Shown: positions 25,253-33,415 of the stretch, one piece after another
How the letters are laid out: every line of letters begins with the position of its first letter
How positions within the stretch are numbered: position 1 is the first letter of the stretch
Origin: Bog-473 sp963704355
GTDB lineage: Bacteria; Actinomycetota; Acidimicrobiia; Acidimicrobiales; RAAP-2
Direction: 5' to 3'
Length of the DNA: 64,000 nt
NCBI GenBank assembly: GCA_963704355.1
Contig: OY969891.1
Span: 4,402,001-4,466,000, forward strand
Notes under the pieces: model-generated
What the model was told of the DNA's origin: nothing
The model's input: only the letters and a program-made list of their open reading frames with translations
The model's database searches: none
Position numbers and translations under genes: made by a program

Positions 25253-26434
25253 TCAGAAATTCTTGGGGAGGCCGAGCTTGCGGCGGGCGATGATGTTCTT
25301 CTGGATCTCGGAGGCGCCGCCGCCGATGGTGTCGATCACGGTGTAGCGATAGGTCGACTCGGCCCGGCCCGCCATCGGTGCCTCGGGCGTCTTGACGCGC
25401 AGCTGGCTGCCCGGCCCGGCGATGTCCATGGACGAGTTGGCGAGGCGCTTGGAGAGCTCGGTGGCGAAGAGCTTGTACTCGGAGGCCCACGCGGTCGGGG
25501 CGGCGCCGCCCTTGGCCGACTCGTAGACGAAGCGCAGGCCGATGACCCGGGCGACCTCGAGCTGCGTGGCCAGCTGCGCCAGGCGCTGGCGGATGACCGG
25601 GTCGTCCTTGAGCGGCTTGCCGTCACGGACGGTGGTCTTGACGTACTCGACGAGGAGCTCGAAGCGCTGGTTGATGGGCGAAAACGTGAACATGGTGAAG
25701 CGCTCGAGGTCGAGCGCCTCGGAGATGTATTGGAACCCGTGGTCCACCTCGCCCACGACGTACTCGTCGGGGACGAAGACGTCGTTCAGGAACACCTCGT
25801 TGGTGCGCTCGTCGCCCATCGTCCAGATGGCGTTGACCGTGATGCCAGGCTGCTTAATTGGGACGAGGAAGAGCGTGATGCCAGCGTGCTTGGGTGCCTC
25901 GGGGTCCGTGCGGGCGCCCAACCAGTACCACTCAGCGAAGTGAGCGGAGGTCGTCCAGGTCTTCTGGCCGTTCAGGATCCAGCCGCTCTCGACCTTTGTG
26001 GCCTTGAGCTGCATGGACGCGGCGTCGGAGCCGGCATTGGGCTCGGAGTAGCCGACGGCGAACTCGACCTCGTTGCGCAGGATCTTGGGGAGGAACTCCT
26101 CCTTGAGCGTCTCGTTGCCATGGCGGATGATCGTCTTGCCCACGATGCCGACGCCTTTTCCGATCTGGGGACCGCCGCGGCCGGCAAGCTGCTCGTTGAG
26201 GAGGTACTCGTAGACGCCCTCCCCCTCTTTACCGCCGTACTCATTGGGCCAGGTCATGCCCAGCCAGCCCCTCTCGCCCAGGGAGGCCATGAAGGCCCGA
26301 CGCTTGGGGGTATCGACGATCTGGGCCATGTTCTCCCTGGTCAGGTCGAAGACCTCGGGATCGTCGTTGGCATCGAGGAAGGCCTCGACCTCCTTGACGA
26401 ACGCCAGCTGCTCCGGCGAGAACTCGAAATCCAT
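25253..26434 (-). CDS. Acyl-CoA dehydrogenase (FadE type, chain 1)
   Basis: A 393-residue flavoprotein, first gene of the five-gene operon. Motifs are FAVGYSEPNAGSDAASMQLKATKV (FAD/substrate strand), GWILNGQKTWTTSAHFAEWYWLGARTD and the C-terminal TIGGGASEIQKNIIARRKLGLP. The usual YEG glutamate before SEIQ is replaced by GGG, as in some FadE chains whose partner or another residue supplies the base. ATG 26434 has no competitor. A 19-bp palindrome at 26464-26482 lies 29 bp upstream and very likely controls the operon. Confidence 0.9.
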   Translation of the reverse strand: MDFEFSPEQLAFVKEVEAFLDANDDPEVFDLTRENMAQIVDTPKRRAFMASLGERGWLGMTWPNEYGGKEGEGVYEYLLNEQLAGRGGPQIGKGVGIVGKTIIRHGNETLKEEFLPKILRNEVEFAVGYSEPNAGSDAASMQLKATKVESGWILNGQKTWTTSAHFAEWYWLGARTDPEAPKHAGITLFLVPIKQPGITVNAIWTMGDERTNEVFLNDVFVPDEYVVGEVDHGFQYISEALDLERFTMFTFSPINQRFELLVEYVKTTVRDGKPLKDDPVIRQRLAQLATQLEVARVIGLRFVYESAKGGAAPTAWASEYKLFATELSKRLANSSMDIAGPGSQLRVKTPEAPMAGRAESTYRYTVIDTIGGGASEIQKNIIARRKLGLPKNF

Positions 26435-26463
26435 GGTGCTGCAACCCCCAGAGGACGGCCAGG

Positions 26464-26482
26464 ATCTGACGGGGCGTCAGAT
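26464..26482. promoter_or_regulatory. Operator palindrome ATCTGACGGGGCGTCAGAT
   Basis: Perfect 7-bp arms (ATCTGAC / GTCAGAT) with a 5-bp GC centre, located 29 bp before the ACAD start codon. The same sequence with one change at the outer base occurs at 50788-50806 before the HMGCS-like/thiolase operon. Repetition at two start-proximal places makes a specific repressor site likely, probably for a TetR-type regulator of acyl-CoA genes. The regulator is not identified in the window. Confidence 0.75.
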
Positions 26483-26550
26483 TTCCGACGACATCATAGG
26501 ACAGGGCCTCGAGGACGCCGGAGGCGAGAGGCGGTACCGGCTGATTTGGC

Positions 26551-28512
26551 TCAGGCGACGGTGAACGACATCGACCCGATGTAGGTCCCTGCGTATACCG
26601 ACTCGGGGATGGACAGCGCGTAGTTCATCTCGAACAGGAAGGTCCCCCCGCTCTGGCCCGTGAGGGCGGAGCACAACGTGACCGGCGAGCCGAAGTTCCC
26701 ACTGGTGGCAGGGAGGGCGTCCGGGTTCAAGTTCGGAGGGTTGTAAGGCGGAGCACCCGTCCCTCCAGTGAAGTCGGCTTTGCACGAACCGCCGCCGACC
26801 TCCAGGAAGTTCGGGGCGATCTGCCCATCGTGGACCCCATTGGAGGCCGTGTTGAGGGCCGCGGCACCAATGTCGGCGTTGCAGAACCCGACGACGCCGG
26901 CACAGAACGGGTTGGGGTTGCTCGACCCGCTGGACGTGAACGTGCCGGTGAGCGTCCAGCTGTCGAGCGGGCTGCCACGATTGTCCGAGATGAAGAGCGT
27001 GCCGCTGGGACCGCTGACCGTCTGCTCGAGGCCATCGAGTGTGATTGGCGGGAACTGGCTGAATTGGGCGCAAGCAAGCGACGGGCTCGAGCCGGTAGGC
27101 GCTGGACTCTGGTTCTCACCGTGGGGCGTGATGTATTCGACGGGCGGCGTGCAGCTGATGACGAGTTGGGCCGGGCTGACCTGCTCGGTGATGGGCTGGA
27201 TGACCGGGGGCGTCCCGACATCGACCGTGACCGTTCCAGGTGCGGTGGAGCACACCGGCGGCGACTGACCGTCGCAGGCATTGAACTGGAATGTCTCCGT
27301 GGCCGCGCTGCTGTAGGTGTTCGACAGGTCGATCACCGGTGAACCCACCGCCGACTGGGTAACCGTGAGTTGCCCGATCGTTTGGGGACTTCCACCCACG
27401 AGGCTGAACGACGCCACCGGGTAGGACCCGGCAGCGGCGGTCAAGGTAACCGTGCCCGTGCCGCCCTCACCGACGCTCACCGTTTGGTTGACCGGCGTCG
27501 GCGGGGCGTCAACCAGGTTGACGTAGGCCGCAGCCGGAGGCGTGATGCCGTCGCCGACCGGAACGCCCGGCTGGGTGACGAAACCACCGGTTGCCGCGAC
27601 CAGCAGCGTTCCCGGGCCACCGAACGATTGCGGCGGGAAGCCGGGCGTCGACTCGTTGGTCTGCGGGTACGACGGCATGGTGCCAGCTGCGTCTTGGTAA
27701 CCGGTCTCGAGGCAGTTAGCCGTGCCGGTGCCGTTGCCGCCACTGGCAGCACCGAACTGGATTGGCAGAGCAATTTGCACCTGGATGCCCGAGATGCCGG
27801 TGAGCCCGACGTTAGACACACCACCGTTGAGGCCATTGGTCGTGAACGCCGTGGCCGAGCTGGCGAACGGCGACGACGTCAGGGTCACCGCGCTGTAGGC
27901 GGTGTAGGAGCCCGTGCTATTGGCCGAGGTAGGCGCCGAAAGGGTGATCGACGTGTTGGGCACGAAGCTCACGACTTCCTGCGACGTGATGCCGGTTCCG
28001 GCGATGCCGTCCCCCACGGCGACGGTGCCACCGGTGTAGCTGATGGTGGTATCGCCGGAGCTGAACGACACGCCCGTGAGCGCACTCCCGCCCGACGAAA
28101 CCGCAGCGAACGCCGGACTCGGGGTGTAGCTCCCCGTGGCCGTGCCATCCGTAGAAGCGAAAGTCGCTCCCGTGAGGGCAATGTTCACCGTCGGTGTCAA
28201 CACGGCGTTGTCGGCAAACTCGGCGAGGAACGGCCCCACCAGCGTGACCGAAGCCACGCCGTCGATGCCGAACGTCGCACCGGTCGGTGCCGCAGAGTCG
28301 GTCGTGGTGTTGACGTTCGTCGTCACGGCGAACGGCGCGGCCACACCCGGCTGAAGCGACGTGGTGCAGTCTTCCTCGTACACCGTGTTCGCATTACTTA
28401 CGGCACCTGCGGGTGGTGCGGCGCTAAATGCGCCGAACGCCACAAGTCCCCCTCCACTGAAAGCGACCGTTGCCAAGCCAGCAGTGAGTCCCCGAATTCC
28501 GAACCGTCTCAA
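26551..28512 (-). CDS. Secreted WxL-domain-like surface protein 1
   Basis: A 653-residue exported protein. The signal peptide begins RRFGIRGLTAG with a hydrophobic stretch ending PPAGA before VSNANTVYEEDC. The middle is Thr/Ser/Gly-rich beta sequence (LTGVSFSSGDTTISYTGGTVAVGDGIAGTG). The C-terminal ~190 aa has PPITLDGLEQTV, LFISDNRGSPLDSWTLTG and IPESVYAGTYIGSMSF. The D-x-RG...W-x-L plus IPxxxYAGxY pattern matches WxL cell-wall-binding domains; the second WxL is degenerate. TTG 28512 is chosen because GAGGAG precedes it and the paralogue at 33416 has the same arrangement. It is paralogous to that gene over its full length. Confidence 0.83.
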   Translation of the reverse strand: MRRFGIRGLTAGLATVAFSGGGLVAFGAFSAAPPAGAVSNANTVYEEDCTTSLQPGVAAPFAVTTNVNTTTDSAAPTGATFGIDGVASVTLVGPFLAEFADNAVLTPTVNIALTGATFASTDGTATGSYTPSPAFAAVSSGGSALTGVSFSSGDTTISYTGGTVAVGDGIAGTGITSQEVVSFVPNTSITLSAPTSANSTGSYTAYSAVTLTSSPFASSATAFTTNGLNGGVSNVGLTGISGIQVQIALPIQFGAASGGNGTGTANCLETGYQDAAGTMPSYPQTNESTPGFPPQSFGGPGTLLVAATGGFVTQPGVPVGDGITPPAAAYVNLVDAPPTPVNQTVSVGEGGTGTVTLTAAAGSYPVASFSLVGGSPQTIGQLTVTQSAVGSPVIDLSNTYSSAATETFQFNACDGQSPPVCSTAPGTVTVDVGTPPVIQPITEQVSPAQLVISCTPPVEYITPHGENQSPAPTGSSPSLACAQFSQFPPITLDGLEQTVSGPSGTLFISDNRGSPLDSWTLTGTFTSSGSSNPNPFCAGVVGFCNADIGAAALNTASNGVHDGQIAPNFLEVGGGSCKADFTGGTGAPPYNPPNLNPDALPATSGNFGSPVTLCSALTGQSGGTFLFEMNYALSIPESVYAGTYIGSMSFTVA

Positions 28513-28643
28513 AAGAGTTTGTCTCCTCAAAATGGTGCCCTGGCCCCGCCACCCAAGGAAGCGGTTCAGCTTCCCGTTGGCAAGGCCTGTGGAGTCCGCG
28601 TCAGAGCTGACACAACGCACACGTGTCCTCCAAGCGATGACAA

Positions 28644-28764
28644 AAGTTGCCCCGTTGCCCCTTCCCCCGGGTGGTGTTCAACCCGGATCCTCCCGACCCC
28701 TCGGGAACCCGCTGGGTCCTCGTCTCCGGGCGCTCCGGCCCTGCGCCCCGCGAGATCATTGGTC
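28644..28764 (-). ncRNA. Structured 5' leader with pseudoknot, upstream of WxL-like gene 1
   Basis: On the minus-strand transcript, a 6-bp hairpin (28728-28733 with 28743-28748) has a 9-nt loop whose CCGGA pairs with UCCGG at 28683-28687. Conserved blocks shared with the leader at 35601-35735 are 28750-28764 (GCGAGATCATTGGTC on plus), 28688-28698 (TCCTCCCGACC) and 28644-28661. Hairpin and pseudoknot sequences differ between the two leaders but pairing is kept, so they covary. It ends 132 nt before the TTG start. Class unknown; it could be a riboswitch or a protein-binding leader. The remaining 28513-28643 and 28765-28836 show no gene. Confidence 0.6.
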
Positions 28765-28836
28765 CAACGACTGTTCAGGTCAAACGTAAACTCATCTGCC
28801 CAGCTCAGAGGCCTTGTTGGCGCCTAAACTCGTTCT

Positions 28837-29775
28837 GTGAGGGGAGCGGCCAGGATCGGCGTGTGGGTGGGCGCGGCCCTGTTCGGCCTTGGGGTCCTTG
28901 CCGTCGCCTTCGTGTCCTATCAATTGTGGGGCACGGCGCTCTACGAGGAGCAGGCCCAGTCCCACCTCACCTCGGAGCTGGCCCACCAGCTGCACCGCCC
29001 ATTGCCAACGAGCGCCGACGGCCTCGCATCGTCGGCTTCTCGGGGCCGCGAAGGCCTTCCGCATCTTGCCACCCAGACGGTCCCGCTTGTGGCGGCCCCG
29101 GCCATCAACCAGCCCGTGGGCCTCCTCTCGATCCCCAAGATCGGCATCCTGGACACCATCGTGGAGGGGGTGGACGAGGAGCAGCTCGAGCAGGGTCCGG
29201 GTCACTACCCAGGGACCCCGCTGCCGGGCGAGGCCGGCAACGTGGCCATCGCCGGGCACCGGGTGACCTATGCCCATCCCTTCTACAACCTCAACGCGCT
29301 GGCGCCGGGCGACAACGTCTACATCCTCACCAAGCAGGGATTTTTCCGTTACACGGTGACCGGCAGCCAGGTCGTGGACCCGTCGGACCTGGCGGTGCTG
29401 GACGCCGCGCCGGGCCAGTCGACGCTGACGCTGACCACATGTAATCCCCGCTACAGCGCCTCGACCCGCCTGGTCGTGACGGCGGACTTCGACGGCCGGA
29501 CGGCCTCGGTGTCAGCTGCGAGCTCGTCTCGGTCCGCGGCCGTTCGGCGGCCGGCGGGCGAGGGCGACGGACTCGGCGCAGGCGGGGGCCCGGTCCTTCC
29601 GGCCCTCGTGTGGGGAGTAGTAAGCCTCGGCCTTGGCGTCTGCTCGGTCATCCTCTTCGGCAGGGTCCGTCACTGGTGGCGCCTGGCCGTCCTCCTCGTT
29701 GCGATCCCCGCTGTGGGGCTGTCCCTCCTGGTGTGCTTCGAGCACATCAGCCTGGCCTTGCCGGGTAGCTACTGA
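28837..29775 (+). CDS. Class E-type sortase
   Basis: A 312-residue membrane transpeptidase. The N-terminal membrane segment is VGAALFGLGVLAVAFVSYQL. The catalytic domain has LLSIPKIGILDTIVEGV, LPGEAGNVAIAGHRVTYAHPF (catalytic His) and STLTLTTCNPRYSASTRLVV (catalytic Cys and Arg). TLTTCNPRYSA fits actinobacterial class E rather than class A. Two further hydrophobic segments follow (ALVWGVVSLGLGVCSVILFG, LAVLLVAIPAVGLSLLVC), so the catalytic part is anchored at both ends. The likely substrate is the LAYTG protein at 36210. The start is GTG 28837. Confidence 0.9.
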   Translation: MRGAARIGVWVGAALFGLGVLAVAFVSYQLWGTALYEEQAQSHLTSELAHQLHRPLPTSADGLASSASRGREGLPHLATQTVPLVAAPAINQPVGLLSIPKIGILDTIVEGVDEEQLEQGPGHYPGTPLPGEAGNVAIAGHRVTYAHPFYNLNALAPGDNVYILTKQGFFRYTVTGSQVVDPSDLAVLDAAPGQSTLTLTTCNPRYSASTRLVVTADFDGRTASVSAASSSRSAAVRRPAGEGDGLGAGGGPVLPALVWGVVSLGLGVCSVILFGRVRHWWRLAVLLVAIPAVGLSLLVCFEHISLALPGSY

Positions 29776-29804
29776 CGCATCGGGCGGGCGGGGCGTCGCA
29801 CGAC

Positions 29805-30797
29805 TCAGACGCCGGGCTGCACGGGCTCGGCAGGGGTAATCCGCTCGTCCGGAGCCCTGGAGTTGTCGTCCTTCGAAGCGGATGAAGGTGAAGGCGCGTG
29901 CTTCCGCTCGTAGCGGCGACGCATCGCGTTCCGTGTGACGACCAGCGCCAGCTGGGCGATGGCCAGCGCCACGATCAGCAACCCGAACGGCCACTGGGCG
30001 GCGGGGACCATGACGGTGTCTAGCTGGCCGCCGCCCCTGTCGACGTTGATGTAGAGCGACAAATTCCCTACGGAGAGGGCCGGGAAGGTCACCCGAACGA
30101 GATACGACCTGACTTGCCCTGGGCTGATCCCTGGGAGCCGACCCGTGTACACCGGTGTCGAGTCGAGTGTGACGAACACATGCACCGAGGAGGTTGGAGC
30201 GCTCCCCGTGTTCTTCAGGAAGAGTGCCAGGGTCCGACTGACCTTCAGTCCGAACCACGCGCCAAAGGGCCTGGAACCGAGGAGCTCGGCGTTGACCACG
30301 ACGACTTTGCTCGAGGGTGTCTGTGGCGGCGAAATCGGAGCGGGGTTGTTGCTCCCTCCCTCTATGAAGATGGGAGCCGTCAGTTTCGAGGTGTCTGCAA
30401 GCGGGAAGGCGGCGACGACGCACGGACACGCCGTCGGTGGGAGCACCACAGAGAGTGGCGAGGTCAAAGTCCCGTCGGGACCGGCCTGGGCGGTAGCTGT
30501 CGCGGCACCGGCGCAATCGGACGAACCGTCGATCGCGCTGTCACCGCATACCTCTAGTTGGTAGATGCTGCGTGATGGAAGCCCCGTGGCGCTCACCTGT
30601 ACCGTCTGTCCGGCTGCCGCCATCGGCGGGCTCACCGTCAGAGCAGGTACCGACGCGCCCGCAGCAACCTCCGGGACGGTGCTCCACACAACGGCACCAA
30701 TAAGGATCGCGAGACTCGTCATGATTCCAACGTGCCGGCGAAGGCGAGTGCGCGACGCAGCGATGTCGGATCCAAAGGACCCGGCGTGATTCCTCAC
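29805..30797 (-). CDS. Membrane-anchored neocarzinostatin-like surface protein 1
   Basis: A 330-residue exported protein. A signal/anchor (MTSLAILIGAVVWSTVPEVAAGA) leads to an Ig-like domain LTVSPPMAAAGQTVQVSATGLP...VCGDSAIDGSSDC...CPCVVAAF with paired cysteines, resembling the neocarzinostatin/macromomycin fold. A second beta domain follows. Near the C-terminus there is one transmembrane helix (FGLLIVALAIAQLALVV) and a basic cytoplasmic tail (RRRYERKH). GTG 30797 has GAGGGG upstream. It is paralogous to the gene at 31310. It is the last gene of the leftward group starting with the DUF916 gene. No ligand or enzyme activity can be assigned. Confidence 0.7.
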   Translation of the reverse strand: MRNHAGSFGSDIAASRTRLRRHVGIMTSLAILIGAVVWSTVPEVAAGASVPALTVSPPMAAAGQTVQVSATGLPSRSIYQLEVCGDSAIDGSSDCAGAATATAQAGPDGTLTSPLSVVLPPTACPCVVAAFPLADTSKLTAPIFIEGGSNNPAPISPPQTPSSKVVVVNAELLGSRPFGAWFGLKVSRTLALFLKNTGSAPTSSVHVFVTLDSTPVYTGRLPGISPGQVRSYLVRVTFPALSVGNLSLYINVDRGGGQLDTVMVPAAQWPFGLLIVALAIAQLALVVTRNAMRRRYERKHAPSPSSASKDDNSRAPDERITPAEPVQPGV

Positions 30798-30872
30798 TGA
30801 GTGGCCCCTCGATTCCGGCGAACGGGGCCCGGCGCCCCAGCAGAGCTCCCGTTGGCACTCCACCACCGCTCC

Positions 30873-31313
30873 TCAAGTCGACGACGGCAAGCTCGCACAC
30901 GCGTGTTCGAGCTTGACAAAGCTCCCGACCTCGGCAAGCAATCCACCGACATTGGGGACTGGGCGCAGCTTTTGTCGAGGCCTCGTCGTGGTGGTGGTGG
31001 TCGTCGCCGTGCTCGTGGCCTTCTTGAGGTCCTCTGCGTTCGTTTTCACCGGGACGTACTGTGCAGCGTCGGCTTTGGACGCAACCTCCTCCAGGTCAAG
31101 ACGCCACTCCGTGTAGTTGCTTGCGTGGTACGCGACTGCTGCCTGGGTAATCAGCTGGCAGATGGCGACATCGGCGGGACCTGGTGGCGGTGATGTTCCG
31201 GTGGTCGAGGTGCTCTGCGCGCTCGGGCTCGAGCCGCCACAGGCGGCCAGCGAGACGACACACATGATCACCATGAGCCCCATCGCCAGGTGCGAACGGA
31301 TCGAACGGCTCAC
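30873..31313 (-). CDS. Small lipoprotein
   Basis: A 146-residue exported lipoprotein. The signal peptide MGLMVIMCVVSLAACGG carries the lipobox LAAC, followed by a Ser/Thr/Pro linker. The mature part (ICQLITQAAVAYHASNYTEWRLDLEEVASKA ... LLAEVGSFVKLEHACASL) is predicted helical with two cysteines. A Thr run (TATTTTTTT) lies between. The family is not recognised. GTG 31313 overlaps the stop of the neocarzinostatin-like gene 31310 by 4 bp, so it belongs to the WxIP-like operon. Confidence 0.75.
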   Translation of the reverse strand: MSRSIRSHLAMGLMVIMCVVSLAACGGSSPSAQSTSTTGTSPPPGPADVAICQLITQAAVAYHASNYTEWRLDLEEVASKADAAQYVPVKTNAEDLKKATSTATTTTTTTRPRQKLRPVPNVGGLLAEVGSFVKLEHACASLPSST

Positions 31314-32269
31314 TGCGACACTCCTATCTGTTGCAGGTCCGCCGTCGGATCTTCATCGGAGTGGTTGGGCGCCTCGGATTCGGCATAGCCACTACCCTGG
31401 TCTCGCCGGCGCATAATCGCGAACACCAACAGCGCAATCACTCCCACGACGAGAATTATTGCGAGGGCGTAGAGACCCCACGGCGTCGCCGAGGTGGAGG
31501 TCTCGAAGGTCTTTTCGAATCCGGCACCGCTCACTTTCCCTACAACGGCAAACTGGCCATGGGCGAAGGTCGAAAGCGTAAACGGAGCGGTGAGCTGTGC
31601 GGTTTGCCCGACGAACAATTTTCGAGCGGGCGGACTGGAGATGACGTAGTCGTCGGACCCTCGCACCCAGTGCGCGATGACCAGCGGGCGAACGGGGTGC
31701 GTGCCGGCGTTGTGCACCGTGAGGACCAACTCCCTTGGTGCCGCGGCACCGAACCAAGCCGTCCACGAGCTGTCCGCCACAACGTGAACGTCAGACACCG
31801 TGACGCGCGGGAGGTCAAGGGAGGGCACCGTGGGCTGCACCCCACTGGGTGCCCCGGCGATGTCGATCGGCAGAGTTTCGCCAGCACTTGCGTGCGCCTG
31901 CGAAACCGCCTCCGTGACCAGGACCACACAGGGACAGGGCACCGGGGGCACCGTCACCACGATCGGCGCCGCGACCACGCCGTTGTCAGCTGGACCAAAG
32001 GTGATGGCGCCGGTCGTGTCGCAGTCCTGGCTTCCCTCCACTCCTCCCCGACCGCACACGGCTGCCTGCAGCACGCGGTCTGGTGGCCAGTGGGCGCCGT
32101 TGATTGTCACCGTTTGTCCAGGGGTGGCGGTCGTACTGCTCAAACTGAGAGACGGCAGACCCGGGACGCCAGGGGTTGTACTCGATTGGGACGCTGCAGC
32201 AGGAACCGAAGACACCAACACGCAGACAAACCCCATTGCGGCCAACAGGCGCGGCACGGGCCTCTGCAT
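31310..32269 (-). CDS. Membrane-anchored neocarzinostatin-like surface protein 2
   Basis: A 319-residue paralogue of the gene at 29805. A signal peptide (RLLAAMGFVCVLVSSVPAAASQ) precedes an Ig-like domain LSSTTATPGQTVTINGAHWP...AVCGRGGVEGSQDC...CPCVVLVTE with the same four-cysteine pattern. A second beta domain, a transmembrane helix (LYALAIILVVGVIALLVFAIM) and an MRRRD acidic tail follow. ATG 32269 lies 4 nt after the DUF916 stop; a TTG at 32296 would overlap it. It is cotranscribed with the DUF916, lipoprotein and neocarzinostatin-like 1 genes. Confidence 0.72.
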   Translation of the reverse strand: MQRPVPRLLAAMGFVCVLVSSVPAAASQSSTTPGVPGLPSLSLSSTTATPGQTVTINGAHWPPDRVLQAAVCGRGGVEGSQDCDTTGAITFGPADNGVVAAPIVVTVPPVPCPCVVLVTEAVSQAHASAGETLPIDIAGAPSGVQPTVPSLDLPRVTVSDVHVVADSSWTAWFGAAAPRELVLTVHNAGTHPVRPLVIAHWVRGSDDYVISSPPARKLFVGQTAQLTAPFTLSTFAHGQFAVVGKVSGAGFEKTFETSTSATPWGLYALAIILVVGVIALLVFAIMRRRDQGSGYAESEAPNHSDEDPTADLQQIGVSQ

Positions 32270-32273
32270 CGGC

Positions 32274-33290
32274 TTAGACGCCGGACGGAACCGCAACTGG
32301 TTCGGCCCCTGCGGGTTCGCCGGGCGCGACCGGTACGCGCCGGCGGCGGAGGAACCATAGTAGGCCGATGAGCCCGAGGATGATCACAATGATTACCCAC
32401 GGAATGATCCACGCGGTCGCGACCGCGCTCGTTGTCCCGGCTGCCGATTTCACGGTGAGGCTGGCGGTCAGCCGCAGGAAGGCTTCGGTGCTCTTGAACT
32501 TGTAGGACACCGTCACCGAGTTCTGCGGCAACAGCGACGAGAACACCCGTGGCGGCACTGTCAATGCTGAGCCGATGAGCGGTGACACGCTGAGCTTCGC
32601 CGTGGGGTTCAGGATCTCATTCCCTGTGTTGGTCAGCGTGTAGGTCACGGTTGAGCTGACCGGGCCTCCCACAATGCCAGCCCAGCCCGACGGATTGATG
32701 GAGAGCTTCGTGATGGAAAGGCCGGGGTGCAACGGTCCCCGAAGTCGAACGTACACGCGCGCCGCGACGTTTTGGTACACCTCAAAGGTCAGGTTGCCCC
32801 GTCTCTCGATCGACGGATTGACGGTCTGCAGAACGACCCCGCCGGCGTAGTCCCCCGGAGTCACTCCGGGTGGGATGTCAACGGTGAAAGGCACGTTCGC
32901 CAGCGTGTGCGCGGGGAGGGTGAAACCGAATGTGCTCAGCTTGATCCACGAGCCCACGTACCGCAACGGAGCCTCTGGTGGGTTGAGCGCGAAACCACCG
33001 CCTTGAGCATTAATGGCATCGGCCGGAAAGAGCTTGAACGCGATGGCCTGAGCAGTCTGATTCGTCACCGTGACCGCGTCGGAAACCGTGGATCCCGGGT
33101 TCACGAGGTAGTTGAACCAGATGCGGGGGTTCTGACCCTGAATCGTCACCGGGAAGATCGAGTAGCGGCCATTATTTGCGGCCGAAGCTGACGGGCTCCC
33201 GACCGCCACGTTGAGCGCCACGAATGACAGGGGGATGAACAACCCGAGGACTAGCAACGTCCTCAAGCCAAAGAACAACCGAGTCTTCAC
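32274..33290 (-). CDS. DUF916-type WxL-interacting protein-like anchor (WxIP-like 1)
   Basis: A 338-residue exported protein. A signal peptide (FFGLRTLLVLGLFIPLSFVALNVAVGSPSASA) precedes a DUF916-like beta domain: YSIFPVTIQGQNPRIWFNYLVNPGSTVSDAVTVTNQT and PFTVDIPPGVTPGDYAGGVVL. A second Ig-like domain (VTYTLTNTGNEILNPTAKLSVSPLIG) resembles DUF3324. It ends with a transmembrane helix (IIPWVIIVIILGLIGLLWFL) and an RRRR tail. In Firmicutes such proteins bind WxL proteins on the wall; here the gene directly follows WxL-like 2. GTG 33290 has a G-run Shine-Dalgarno. A homologue lies at 37475. Confidence 0.78.
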   Translation of the reverse strand: MKTRLFFGLRTLLVLGLFIPLSFVALNVAVGSPSASAANNGRYSIFPVTIQGQNPRIWFNYLVNPGSTVSDAVTVTNQTAQAIAFKLFPADAINAQGGGFALNPPEAPLRYVGSWIKLSTFGFTLPAHTLANVPFTVDIPPGVTPGDYAGGVVLQTVNPSIERRGNLTFEVYQNVAARVYVRLRGPLHPGLSITKLSINPSGWAGIVGGPVSSTVTYTLTNTGNEILNPTAKLSVSPLIGSALTVPPRVFSSLLPQNSVTVSYKFKSTEAFLRLTASLTVKSAAGTTSAVATAWIIPWVIIVIILGLIGLLWFLRRRRVPVAPGEPAGAEPVAVPSGV

Positions 33291-33344
33291 GCGTCCCCCC
33301 ATTCCTCTCGATGTGAACGCCAAAGAGTAGAGGCCGAGAGTAGC

Positions 33345-33377
33345 GGATGGGCGGCACCTTCAGCGTGCCGCCCATCC
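33345..33377 (-). terminator. Strong hairpin after WxL-like gene 2
   Basis: A perfect 13-bp stem (33345-33357 with 33365-33377, core GATGGGCGGCAC) and a 7-nt loop lie between the WxL-like 2 stop and the DUF916 start, about 40 nt after the stop. No U-tract follows, so it may be a partial terminator or mRNA-end stabiliser that sets the ratio of WxL-like protein to anchor. Confidence 0.65.
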
Positions 33378-33415
33378 ATCTACTGCTCTGTTTCCACTAC
33401 AGCTTCAGTGGACTC

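Noticed and set aside
29792..29813. GGCGTC/GACGCC stem as bidirectional terminator between sortase and neocarzinostatin-like 1
   Set aside because: Six base pairs with a 10-nt loop overlapping a coding end and no U-tract; too weak.
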